This document shows, piece after piece, positions 1-7,757 of a stretch of DNA of 11,961 nt. Source of the DNA: an uncultured Verrucomicrobiales bacterium. GTDB lineage: Bacteria > Verrucomicrobiota > Verrucomicrobiia > Limisphaerales > JACDHS01. The stretch lies in the NCBI GenBank assembly GCA_937983475.1, contig CALJZV010000290.1:1-11961 (forward strand), given 5' to 3'. How positions within the stretch are numbered: the first letter of the stretch is position 1; each line of letters opens with the position of its first letter. Position numbers and translations under genes: made by a program. The notes under the pieces are model-generated. The model was not told where the DNA came from and made no database searches. It saw nothing but the letters and a program-made list of their open reading frames with translations.

Positions 1-1
1 G

Positions 2-3000
2 CACGACGGCAAGCGAGCCGGCTCCGACGAGCTTGGTGGCGAGCCAGCCACCGAGGAACTCCGGGGACTGCTCTCCGAGCTGCTTCCGGCGCTCCTGCTG
101 CACCCGGCCCGGACCCTCCACCTCCGGCCCGCCATCACCGAGGCCTTGGGCAATCTGGTGGCCCCGGGAAAGCCGGTCAAGATCGCGGATCGCTGGGTCC
201 AGGAGGAACCAGAAACGAAGCCAGAAGCACCAACGGAAGGAGCGGAAGGGGAGGGTGGCCCCGGCGACCCGCAGGGAACCCAGACTACCCAATCCGTGCC
301 GCCCGGGCTGGCGGCTCTGCTCGCTGACCTGCACGACAATCCAACGGTTTTTGTGGGAGGTAGGGTCGTGGGGATCGATGAGCGTGGCGCGTTGATGAAC
401 CCGGTGTTCGCTGGGGTGGGTCGCCCCGGGCAACGGATCCTTGGCTATGTTTCCCTCAGTGACGGAACCCGCGTGTCTGGAGAGACCGAGGTGGATGCCA
501 ACGGGAACTACCTGCTTGAAGTGGAACCTTGGGCCGACAGCCAGGGGGCCTTCACGGCCCAACCCATTGAGATTGGCATCGTTAAATATGGAGAGCACCG
601 AGGACAGGTGCTCAAGTCCTTCGACTCCGCCCTCTGGGAGGGGCTCCGGTTCGAGGAAGGCATGCCGGACATCGGAGATATGCTCGTCAGAAAGGTGGTG
701 TTCGCCGACCAAGATCAGCGCGGCCCCCGGGGCCGGGGCGGCCTTCTGGGCAGCGCTCCCAAAACAGCCCGGGGCCGACTCGCGAAAATCGCCAAGCTGG
801 CCGAGGAACTCGGTCAAGCCATGGATGTGCCCAAGGCCACGGCCAAGAAATGGGCCGCTGAAATCGCCAAGGGCTACAAGCCCGGTGACGGCAACCTCGA
901 GCAACTCCTCGCCGACCAATTCGCCCTCAAGCTCGGCGGCCAGCGCATCGGCTCGAGCAGTTTCGAGCTGGCCGAGGTGGGTGACGAATCTGCCCGACCC
1001 GCATATGCGCCTGTAAAGCGGCCCAGGACGCTCAATTCAGCCCGGCGTAGCGCCGCCCAGCTGCCGACCCAGGACCACATCGACGCGATGTCTCCGCCCG
1101 GCAAATACGGCCAGGAGCTCGACAGCGCTAACGGCAAGGGTGCGGCCCGACTCGTTAGCAGTCTAATGGGCCTGGATCGCGGTGGCATCCCGCGCACTCC
1201 AGCGGAAGCCCGGGAGCATCTCGGCCTGAAGGCTAGCGTCTCCAACCGGGTGGGGATTGCATTTCACCGATTGGAGAAGGTCGGCGGCTTCCCTGGTGAT
1301 GCCCAGCAGCTCTACTTTGATCGCATGCTGGAGATGCGCGGCTTGCGGCATGATCCTGAGTCGGCCCGCAGCTACCATTTCAGGACAGAGGATGCGCCTC
1401 GCCCAGAGGCTCCTCAGCACAGCCTGTCGAACGAAGAGAGCGCCGAGATCCTGGGTAACCTCAAAGATGCGCTCGCCCTCAGCGAGGAGGAAGCGCAGGC
1501 AGCTCTGGACGACTTGACGCCGGAGGCCCGGCAGGCGCTGCGTGAAGATTTTGATGTGTTCGCCACCTCCAAGGCGATGCGCCGGGTGGGTTTCCAAAAG
1601 CTGGCCCGGACGGGATTCTTGCGTGAGCAGTCGCGCTACGAGGGCTTCCCGGACCTCGACCAGACAGCGGTCAGCCCGGAGGAGGGGGCAATCTCAACCG
1701 GCTCAATCCTCTACTCCGGCAAACGCCGCGACATCACCCCGGAGCATCAGGCCAAGATGCAGGCCTCCAAGCGCATGAACGAATTCCTGCGCGAGCTCGA
1801 CGGGATCATCATGGAGGATGCACCCAGCGAGCACGAACTCGTGCAGCTGCTCAACATCAGCATGGGTGAGGCCGAAGGTGAACGCACCGTCGGGCAGGCC
1901 AATGCCGACTTTGCCAACCCGGCCAAGGATCCGGCGGCCCGCCGCGCTGTCGATGTCAGCCTCGAGGCCTACCGCGAGGGACTCAACAAGGAGACCATCG
2001 AGGAGTGGGACAAAGAGGCCGACGAAATGATCCAGCGGGAAGGTCAGGCCAAGTTGGCCAAGCTTTTCACGCGCCGGGTCATCGAGGGCGGCGTGTTGAC
2101 CGAGGTCGAAACCCGGGCCGCGATGAAGCTGGTCGATCTGATGTGGCAGCAGGCCATCAGCTCCAACAACCCGAAGGCGCTCGAGGCGGTGCGCCGCTTC
2201 ACCTGGGCCTACGGAGCCACCGGCACCGCCCAGGCCCGCGCCATGACAGCTCGGCGCGACCCTAACAAGACGCCCCAACAGCGCAACCAGGAGTTTTTGG
2301 GCCGGGTCCTCGTCAAGCTGGACGCCGAGGCCGAGCAGGAGGTGCAGGACACGCCAGCAGCCCAGCGCCAGAAAGTGCTCGACGAGCAGCAGGCCAAGCA
2401 GTGGGCTCGGCTCGAGGTCGAGCTGGAGGCGAACGGGATTTCCCTGGCCGAAATCTTCCAGCCGGAGGCCGTGGTCGCAGTGCGCAAGGCGTGGTTCGTC
2501 AATTACGCGATCCGGCAAGCCTCCGGCGGCAACGCCAAGGCCGAGGAGGCCCTCAAGCTGATGCTCGACGGCTACTCTAACAATGCCATTAAAAAGCGCA
2601 CCGGCATCAAGAAAGAAGCCCTCGTCAAGCTGGAGGATCGATTCGACGCGACCCTGAACCAGGAGCTGCGCAAATACGTCAAGGGCGGGGGCCAGCTGGG
2701 CGACTTCGCGCCGAAGCTGCGAACAGCGGCCCGGAAGCGGGCCAATGGATTTGACAAGGCCAAGGCCGAGGGCCGGACCTTCACCTCCGAGGTCAACCCC
2801 AACAAGAAAAACCCCGAGGCGTTCGAAATCGACGATTCCGCCAGCTACCTGACCGACTTCGGCAAGCAGATCCTGGCCGATCCGAGCTACGAAGGCACGC
2901 ACCCGATTCGGGAGATTTTCCGGCACCCGGAGCTGATCGCGAACTACCCGCAAGTCAAAGAACTCAGGGTCAGGATTACGCCCTACCGAGAGGACCACTT

Positions 3001-6000
3001 CGGGACTGCCGCAATCTTTGATCATACGGCTTTCAAATTGGGACGCCCCGCGATTACGTTGCATTCCGGCACGCCGAAATCGCCCGGCAGCCAGGAGGTT
3101 CGCTCGCCGGAGCAATTCCGCAAATCGATGCTGCACGAACTGCAGCACCTCGTGCAGGCGATTGAGAAAGTCATTGATTTCAAAGCCGTCCTGAAGGCGA
3201 ATGTTTTGGGCGGGGTCCACTACACGAAATCACCGATGGAGGTGGAGGCTCGCATCACCGAGGAGCGGGCTGACGGCCACGCCGTGCCGCTCGCGGAACA
3301 TACCCAGGACGATCAGGCTCGGATGCTAAAAGACCCTCGCGACATGGACGATGCGGAAATTTTCGCCTACGCCGCGACCGGCACCGCGATGGATTTGCGC
3401 AAGCCCGGGAGCGCCAAATTGGTGCAGGCCGCGCTGGATCGCGTCATGGACAGCCTCAACCCGGTGAAGGCCGCCATCCAGGGCGCTACCGGCTCCCGGT
3501 CCACCGAGCTGCCCGATGGCTACTCGCTCGACAAGAGCGGGTTTGGCTACGTCCACGACCTGAACGGCGAAATCGTCGCCGAGGTGGATTTCAACAGCGA
3601 AGCCGACCGCTATCAAGTGCTCGACCGCAACCTCCGCGTGACGAGCTCGCACGGCACCAAGGAGGAGGCTCAGCGGGCCTTGGTCGATCTGGCGGCGCGA
3701 GACACCACCCGGAACAGCGCCGAGCCTCCAGCCCTTCCTGGCGATGACGGCAGCGAGCTGAGCAGTGAGGAGCAAGGGGCGCTCGATGCGATCCGCAAGG
3801 CAATCAAGGTTTCCCGGGCGGCCCGCAACGCGGGCCGGGTCAAGAAGCTCGGCACCAAAAAGGACGGCAGCCAGAGCGGTGAAACCAACCTGCGCTTTGA
3901 CATCAACGACGTGAGCCACGCCGTCCACCTCGCCCGGATCATCCAGGCGGCCAATGGAAATTCGTTTGACGTCGTCTACGAGTATTGGATCAACTCGATT
4001 TTGAGCGGGCCGACGACCCACGCCGTTAACGTGGCCAGCAACAGCCTCAACTTCCTGCTGGAATACGGCCCCCTGGGCCAGCGCTTCTGGGAGGGTCTGC
4101 TCAACGACATGGTTTTCAGGGACACCGACGCCGCGACCCTAGGCGAACTGCCTCGCCTCTGGGCTGGTTTCGCGGCAGGCTGGAAGGAAGGCTTCGGAAA
4201 CACCCACCTCTACCTGCTGAGCAAGCTGGTCCCCGGCATGGACGTGGAGTGGACCGGAAAGGCCGCCGATGCGTTTCGCGCCGAATACGGGCTGTTCGAG
4301 GCTGAAAAACTCAACACTCCGCCGGAGATTGAGACCCTGCCCGAGAAAGGCGGCGGCAGCGTGGCGATGACCGAAACGCTTTTTTTGCAGGTCTTCGGTC
4401 GCAAGGCGTGGCCGAAATACCTCGCCACCCGGCAGCGGGCGCTGCGGCTCGGCAAGGACGCCAGCGAGGCCGAGCAACTCGCCCTCGCCGCCATCGATCA
4501 GCACTGGGCCGCCAAGGTGCAGCGCTGGATGGACAAGACGGGAGTTTCCAAGGTGCTCCGGGGCAGTTTTCTGCGTATGCCGGGACGGCTCCTTCTCTGG
4601 GCGGATTCGGTCGCCAAATACACCATGGGGCGGATGGAGGTGGCCGCCCAGGCCTACCGAATCGGGCGAAGCCAGGATTTGAAGGGGCAGGAACTCGAGG
4701 ACTTCATCAGCGAGGAGATCAACACCCCGGGCAGCCTGTCCTGGGTGCGAGCCGTCCAGAAGAGCCAGGAGCTGACCTTCACCAACAGCCTGCGCACCAT
4801 GGAGGAGGGCGGCGGCTTCTTGGAGCACCACGCCCGCAAGGCCGCCGAACTGAAAAACTACCGCAAGGCCAAATCGCTCCGCGCCCGCAAGATGCGCCAA
4901 TTGGTGGGATTTTTCCTGCCCTTCATAACGACGCCCGCGAATATTCTGACCGCCGGGATGCGCCGGAGCCCCTTCGGTCTGATCGGTGTAACCGAGTCGG
5001 TCGTCAACGGCCTCTACAAAATGAAAAACGGCCACACCTTCGTCGAGGGCTATCCCAAAGCCAAGATGGTGCGCGATCTGGTGGACCAGGGCATCGCCTG
5101 GAGTTTGTTCGCCTTATTCTTCGGTGCCGCCGAGGGCGACGAGGACGACGACGACAAGTGGCTGCTCATCACCGGCACCCACGACCCGGATACCGAGGAC
5201 GTCGGCCTCACTAAGCTGATCCGCCGCACCGAAGGCGGCGGAATGACGATCCGCCTTTTTGGACAGCGCTTTTCCTATCAGCGCTACGACCCGGTGGCGA
5301 CCATCCTGAGCACCGCTATCGATTCGATCCGCATGGCGAAGCGCCTCAAGTATGGGGCCGACGCCAAGGAGGAGTGGGGCAAGTTGATTCATTATTTCCA
5401 GAGCCAGGCCCGCAATAAATCGTTCATGCAGGGCGTGAGCCACCTCATGGACCTGCTCCAGTTCGCCAGCGGCCAAGGCAAGCCCTGGAAGATCGAGCGG
5501 ATGGCGACGTCAATTTTGAGCGGCTTCGTTCCGAATTTGATCCGCTCGCCGATCCGCAATGCTGACGACCATGTCCGCGACTACTACGAGCGCCCGCTTG
5601 GCTACAGCCTGCTGCCGCACGGCGATCTCTGGGGCGTGCCGCCGCAAGTGGACCTCTATGGACGACCGATCCGCAAGGGCCTCTCCGGGGGCAATCAGCG
5701 CCTGCTGCGCAACCTCGCCGCCGTCGGACTGCAGCCCAGCGCCGAAACCGAGGACGCTTTCGACAGTTTCCTTCAGGAGTTCATCCGAGTGAACCACGAG
5801 ATGCCCCAGGGCACCTCGGCTCCGACCGCACCCAAGAAGCACAACTACCGCGACCTGAGCGCCCCGGGCGGCTGGGCCGACATGACCAACGAGGAGTTCC
5901 ACGAATACAAGCGCCGGGTCGGTGAGCGCTTCGCCGTGGAGAGCCGGATGCTGGTCTCGCCCTACGACCTGAAGCGCCCCACCGAGCACAAAATGAGCGA

Positions 6001-6118
6001 GCTGCTCGACCTGCTCTCCCGGATCCGGCGCGAGGAAAAAGATCTCATGTTCCCAAGCCATGTCCAATGGCGGCAAATTGACCCGACCGTCCGCGACGTC
6101 ATCACGCCGAAAAAATGA
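2..6118 (+). CDS. Giant phage polyvalent protein, 5'-truncated by window edge (LPD38-like, zincin-like module)
   Basis: The frame is open from base 2 to TGA at 6116-6118, giving 2038 visible residues (numbered here from base 2). A TTG at 146 could serve as a start, but the preceding 48 codons have the same G/C-ending codon use, so the true start is probably off the window. Seen in order: a Glu/Pro/Gly-rich linker (about 67-98); a beta-domain (about 113-205) with a DANGNY motif as in carboxypeptidase-regulatory-like folds; long helical, charged regions; an HTH-like segment near base 2570; a zincin-like motif HELQH at 1045-1049, with Glu1080/Glu1082 in a SPMEVEAR motif as possible third ligand; and a C-terminal region (about 1326-2030) with NSILSGPTTHAVNVASN and FLPFITTPANI motifs, resembling large polyvalent protein domain LPD38. 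Hydrophobic stretches lie near 1631-1650 and 1695-1710, followed by a run of acidic residues. Known family members are phage giant proteins; a role as an ejected internal virion protein is inferred. The family call is from memory of motifs. Confidence 0.85.
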   Translation, partial: HDGKRAGSDELGGEPATEELRGLLSELLPALLLHPARTLHLRPAITEALGNLVAPGKPVKIADRWVQEEPETKPEAPTEGAEGEGGPGDPQGTQTTQSVPPGLAALLADLHDNPTVFVGGRVVGIDERGALMNPVFAGVGRPGQRILGYVSLSDGTRVSGETEVDANGNYLLEVEPWADSQGAFTAQPIEIGIVKYGEHRGQVLKSFDSALWEGLRFEEGMPDIGDMLVRKVVFADQDQRGPRGRGGLLGSAPKTARGRLAKIAKLAEELGQAMDVPKATAKKWAAEIAKGYKPGDGNLEQLLADQFALKLGGQRIGSSSFELAEVGDESARPAYAPVKRPRTLNSARRSAAQLPTQDHIDAMSPPGKYGQELDSANGKGAARLVSSLMGLDRGGIPRTPAEAREHLGLKASVSNRVGIAFHRLEKVGGFPGDAQQLYFDRMLEMRGLRHDPESARSYHFRTEDAPRPEAPQHSLSNEESAEILGNLKDALALSEEEAQAALDDLTPEARQALREDFDVFATSKAMRRVGFQKLARTGFLREQSRYEGFPDLDQTAVSPEEGAISTGSILYSGKRRDITPEHQAKMQASKRMNEFLRELDGIIMEDAPSEHELVQLLNISMGEAEGERTVGQANADFANPAKDPAARRAVDVSLEAYREGLNKETIEEWDKEADEMIQREGQAKLAKLFTRRVIEGGVLTEVETRAAMKLVDLMWQQAISSNNPKALEAVRRFTWAYGATGTAQARAMTARRDPNKTPQQRNQEFLGRVLVKLDAEAEQEVQDTPAAQRQKVLDEQQAKQWARLEVELEANGISLAEIFQPEAVVAVRKAWFVNYAIRQASGGNAKAEEALKLMLDGYSNNAIKKRTGIKKEALVKLEDRFDATLNQELRKYVKGGGQLGDFAPKLRTAARKRANGFDKAKAEGRTFTSEVNPNKKNPEAFEIDDSASYLTDFGKQILADPSYEGTHPIREIFRHPELIANYPQVKELRVRITPYREDHFGTAAIFDHTAFKLGRPAITLHSGTPKSPGSQEVRSPEQFRKSMLHELQHLVQAIEKVIDFKAVLKANVLGGVHYTKSPMEVEARITEERADGHAVPLAEHTQDDQARMLKDPRDMDDAEIFAYAATGTAMDLRKPGSAKLVQAALDRVMDSLNPVKAAIQGATGSRSTELPDGYSLDKSGFGYVHDLNGEIVAEVDFNSEADRYQVLDRNLRVTSSHGTKEEAQRALVDLAARDTTRNSAEPPALPGDDGSELSSEEQGALDAIRKAIKVSRAARNAGRVKKLGTKKDGSQSGETNLRFDINDVSHAVHLARIIQAANGNSFDVVYEYWINSILSGPTTHAVNVASNSLNFLLEYGPLGQRFWEGLLNDMVFRDTDAATLGELPRLWAGFAAGWKEGFGNTHLYLLSKLVPGMDVEWTGKAADAFRAEYGLFEAEKLNTPPEIETLPEKGGGSVAMTETLFLQVFGRKAWPKYLATRQRALRLGKDASEAEQLALAAIDQHWAAKVQRWMDKTGVSKVLRGSFLRMPGRLLLWADSVAKYTMGRMEVAAQAYRIGRSQDLKGQELEDFISEEINTPGSLSWVRAVQKSQELTFTNSLRTMEEGGGFLEHHARKAAELKNYRKAKSLRARKMRQLVGFFLPFITTPANILTAGMRRSPFGLIGVTESVVNGLYKMKNGHTFVEGYPKAKMVRDLVDQGIAWSLFALFFGAAEGDEDDDDKWLLITGTHDPDTEDVGLTKLIRRTEGGGMTIRLFGQRFSYQRYDPVATILSTAIDSIRMAKRLKYGADAKEEWGKLIHYFQSQARNKSFMQGVSHLMDLLQFASGQGKPWKIERMATSILSGFVPNLIRSPIRNADDHVRDYYERPLGYSLLPHGDLWGVPPQVDLYGRPIRKGLSGGNQRLLRNLAAVGLQPSAETEDAFDSFLQEFIRVNHEMPQGTSAPTAPKKHNYRDLSAPGGWADMTNEEFHEYKRRVGERFAVESRMLVSPYDLKRPTEHKMSELLDLLSRIRREEKDLMFPSHVQWRQIDPTVRDVITPKK

Positions 6119-6927
6119 GTGTGCGCAGCGACAGCGACGAATATCAGGTGCCCGGCCAGGGGCTGCCGATCACCGAGCCGTCCCCTCCTTTCGAGGGCGA
6201 GCTGAGCGAGTTGTGGCCGGAGTTTGTCCGGCAAACCTTCCTGGCGCGAGCTCTCGGCGAGCAGCGCCAGGAGTTTCAGAGTCTGGCGGGCCGCTTCCAG
6301 GGCTATGCTGGGATCAAGCTTTACGGCGGCGACGGCTACAGCGACGAGGTATGGGGCAAGCCTCTCTGCGAGGCCCCGAGCGCCGCAACGTGGCCATTCC
6401 AGCTCAAGAGCGCCGGAGTGGAGGATCAGCCCGAGAAATTCATCGTTGAGCCCGGCGTGGTTGGCGGGAACACGACCGGCGGCCTGTCGGTCGAGCCGAA
6501 GCTGGGCGCGGGGAGCATCTTCCTCGAGCCGATCCAGACAGCCACCGCGAGCTGGCAGCGAGTCTACCTCAAGGTCGAGATTGCCCTGGAGGTCGAGGAC
6601 ATCAACCCGGATCCCGGTGAGCAGCTCTGGGAAATCATCGGCGGCGATGTCGAGACCGGCACCGAGTGGGAGGTGGTCCTCACCGCCGACTCGGACCCGA
6701 CCGACAACCGGCTGCCGGAGCTTGACCGGGACGCCGAGACTGCTGAGGCCGCCGCCGCGCAAACCGGGATTTACTACGAACTGATCGGCAAGGTGCGCAT
6801 CGTGGACGGAAGCCTCGAATTCAACCAGCAGATGTATGGCCCGGTTGGAGCCAGCTTCTGCCCGACGACTCGCTCTCTGACCTTCAGCCGTCCGCAGATC
6901 GTGCAGGCAGTTTACATCCAAAGCTGA
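6115..6927 (+). CDS. Beta-rich phage virion-associated protein (hypothetical)
   Basis: This 270-residue protein starts in an ATGA overlap with the stop of the giant gene, so translation is probably coupled; the bases before the ATG are A-rich (GAAAAA) with no Shine-Dalgarno. Residues 1-65 are acidic and helical. The rest is rich in beta-type segments with a pattern seen in phage tail or appendage beta-domains: F-I-V-E-P-G-V-V-G-G-N-T-T-G-G, then W-Q-R-V-Y-L-K-V, then a Y-Y-E-L-I-G-K-V strand and an N-Q-Q-M-Y-G-P-V-G turn near the C-terminus. I cannot assign a named family. There is no signal peptide or membrane segment. Its position between the giant protein and the portal suggests a minor structural, decoration or receptor-binding role, which is inference. 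Codon use matches the neighbours. Confidence 0.75.
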   Translation: MSVRSDSDEYQVPGQGLPITEPSPPFEGELSELWPEFVRQTFLARALGEQRQEFQSLAGRFQGYAGIKLYGGDGYSDEVWGKPLCEAPSAATWPFQLKSAGVEDQPEKFIVEPGVVGGNTTGGLSVEPKLGAGSIFLEPIQTATASWQRVYLKVEIALEVEDINPDPGEQLWEIIGGDVETGTEWEVVLTADSDPTDNRLPELDRDAETAEAAAAQTGIYYELIGKVRIVDGSLEFNQQMYGPVGASFCPTTRSLTFSRPQIVQAVYIQS

Positions 6928-6934
6928 TAAACTG

Positions 6935-7564
6935 ATGGCCCTGGTCAACTACCATTCCGAAGCCGGGCCGGATTTCCTGATCGATCCCTGTCCCTGCGAT
7001 TGCGATACCTACGAGGACTGCTTGGGCTACGTCTGGGTGACTAAATACGACCTCTACAGCGGGGTGCTCAAGGCCAGCCAAAGTGTTGTGGCACACGGGA
7101 CATTGAGCAGCGGGCTGATCTCGGTAAATAATATCTCAGCGTCCAGCTACACCGAAGATTCGACCGGCCTGGAGCAGGACGGTGAGCCGCTCAAGCTGAA
7201 GACGTTGGTCACCAACCTGCAGGCCTACGTCGTGCTCTTCGATGACCCTGATCATTCTCCATTCCCGGAGGATCCTTGGGTTCACGTCGCCGCTCCGGTG
7301 ATCGCCGGAGTGCGACGCTGGCATGGAGTTTGGAATGCCATCAGCGGCGGCCCGAGCGTGGACCCGCCAACGGTCTACCACACGATGCCTAGTGATACCC
7401 CGCCGCCGCAATGGGTCCAGGACCAGGGAGCAACCCGGTGGGCTGTCCAGGTCCCGGTGACGAATGTGTCCGAAGGGAGCGACCCAAACGATCAGCGAGC
7501 CCAGGACGGCTGGAAACTCATTGCGCCGGATCACCAGTATTGCGGCCAAGCTATCGTGCAATGA
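6935..7564 (+). CDS. Hypothetical protein with N-terminal cysteine cluster
   Basis: A 209-residue protein starting 7 bases after the preceding stop, with no Shine-Dalgarno; the bases AAACTG directly precede the ATG. I do not recognise the family. Cys19, Cys21, Cys23 and Cys29 form a C-x-C-x-C-x5-C cluster within the first 30 residues, and one further cysteine lies at 203. The middle is rich in Ser, Thr, Val and Trp and looks like a beta-sandwich: WVHVAAPVIAGVRRWHGVWN, then a Pro-rich loop, then RWAVQVPVTNV. There is no signal peptide or membrane span. Lying between a virion-type protein and the portal, it may be a small structural protein. The cysteines could bind a metal ion or form a disulfide-stabilised knob, but neither is shown. 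It ends with TGA, and the next 190 bases are poorly coding. Confidence 0.7.
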   Translation: MALVNYHSEAGPDFLIDPCPCDCDTYEDCLGYVWVTKYDLYSGVLKASQSVVAHGTLSSGLISVNNISASSYTEDSTGLEQDGEPLKLKTLVTNLQAYVVLFDDPDHSPFPEDPWVHVAAPVIAGVRRWHGVWNAISGGPSVDPPTVYHTMPSDTPPPQWVQDQGATRWAVQVPVTNVSEGSDPNDQRAQDGWKLIAPDHQYCGQAIVQ

Positions 7565-7690
7565 GCGGTTGAGACGCAGGTCTGAGAGGGGATCGGTGCG
7601 CATCGGCGTGATCAGGTGATCGGTGCCGGTAGATAGTTTGAGTGAGTTTCTGCGCCTTTGTCAGGGCTGTCTGAATAGCGCTTGCCCTAG

Positions 7691-7699
7691 TGATATAAC
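7691..7699 (+). promoter_or_regulatory. Possible extended -10 promoter element ahead of the portal gene
   Basis: TGATATAAC matches the bacterial extended -10 consensus TGnTATAAT except at the last base. It lies 58 bases upstream of the ATG at 7758, in a stretch (7565-7757) whose codons and composition differ from the genes on both sides. No good -35 box is seen 17 bases upstream, which extended -10 promoters can tolerate. If real, it would give the portal gene its own transcript. The same stretch holds a short direct repeat GATCGGTGC at 7591-7599 and 7618-7626. Confidence 0.25.
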
Positions 7700-7757
7700 C
7701 TGCAACTTGAGACGCGCCCTCTCTGGGCCAGCTAATAACATTGCAACCTCGCTTCTC

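Noticed and set aside
1703..3220. Long minus-strand open frame (505 residues) opposite the giant gene
   Set aside because: It is antisense to a gene with clear motifs and consistent codon use. Long antisense frames are expected in GC-rich DNA, and its Leu/Val/Gly/Asp-heavy translation shows no motif.
146..6118. TTG at 146 as the true start of the giant gene
   Set aside because: The frame is open to the window edge with identical codon use and there is no Shine-Dalgarno before 146, so truncation by the window is more likely.
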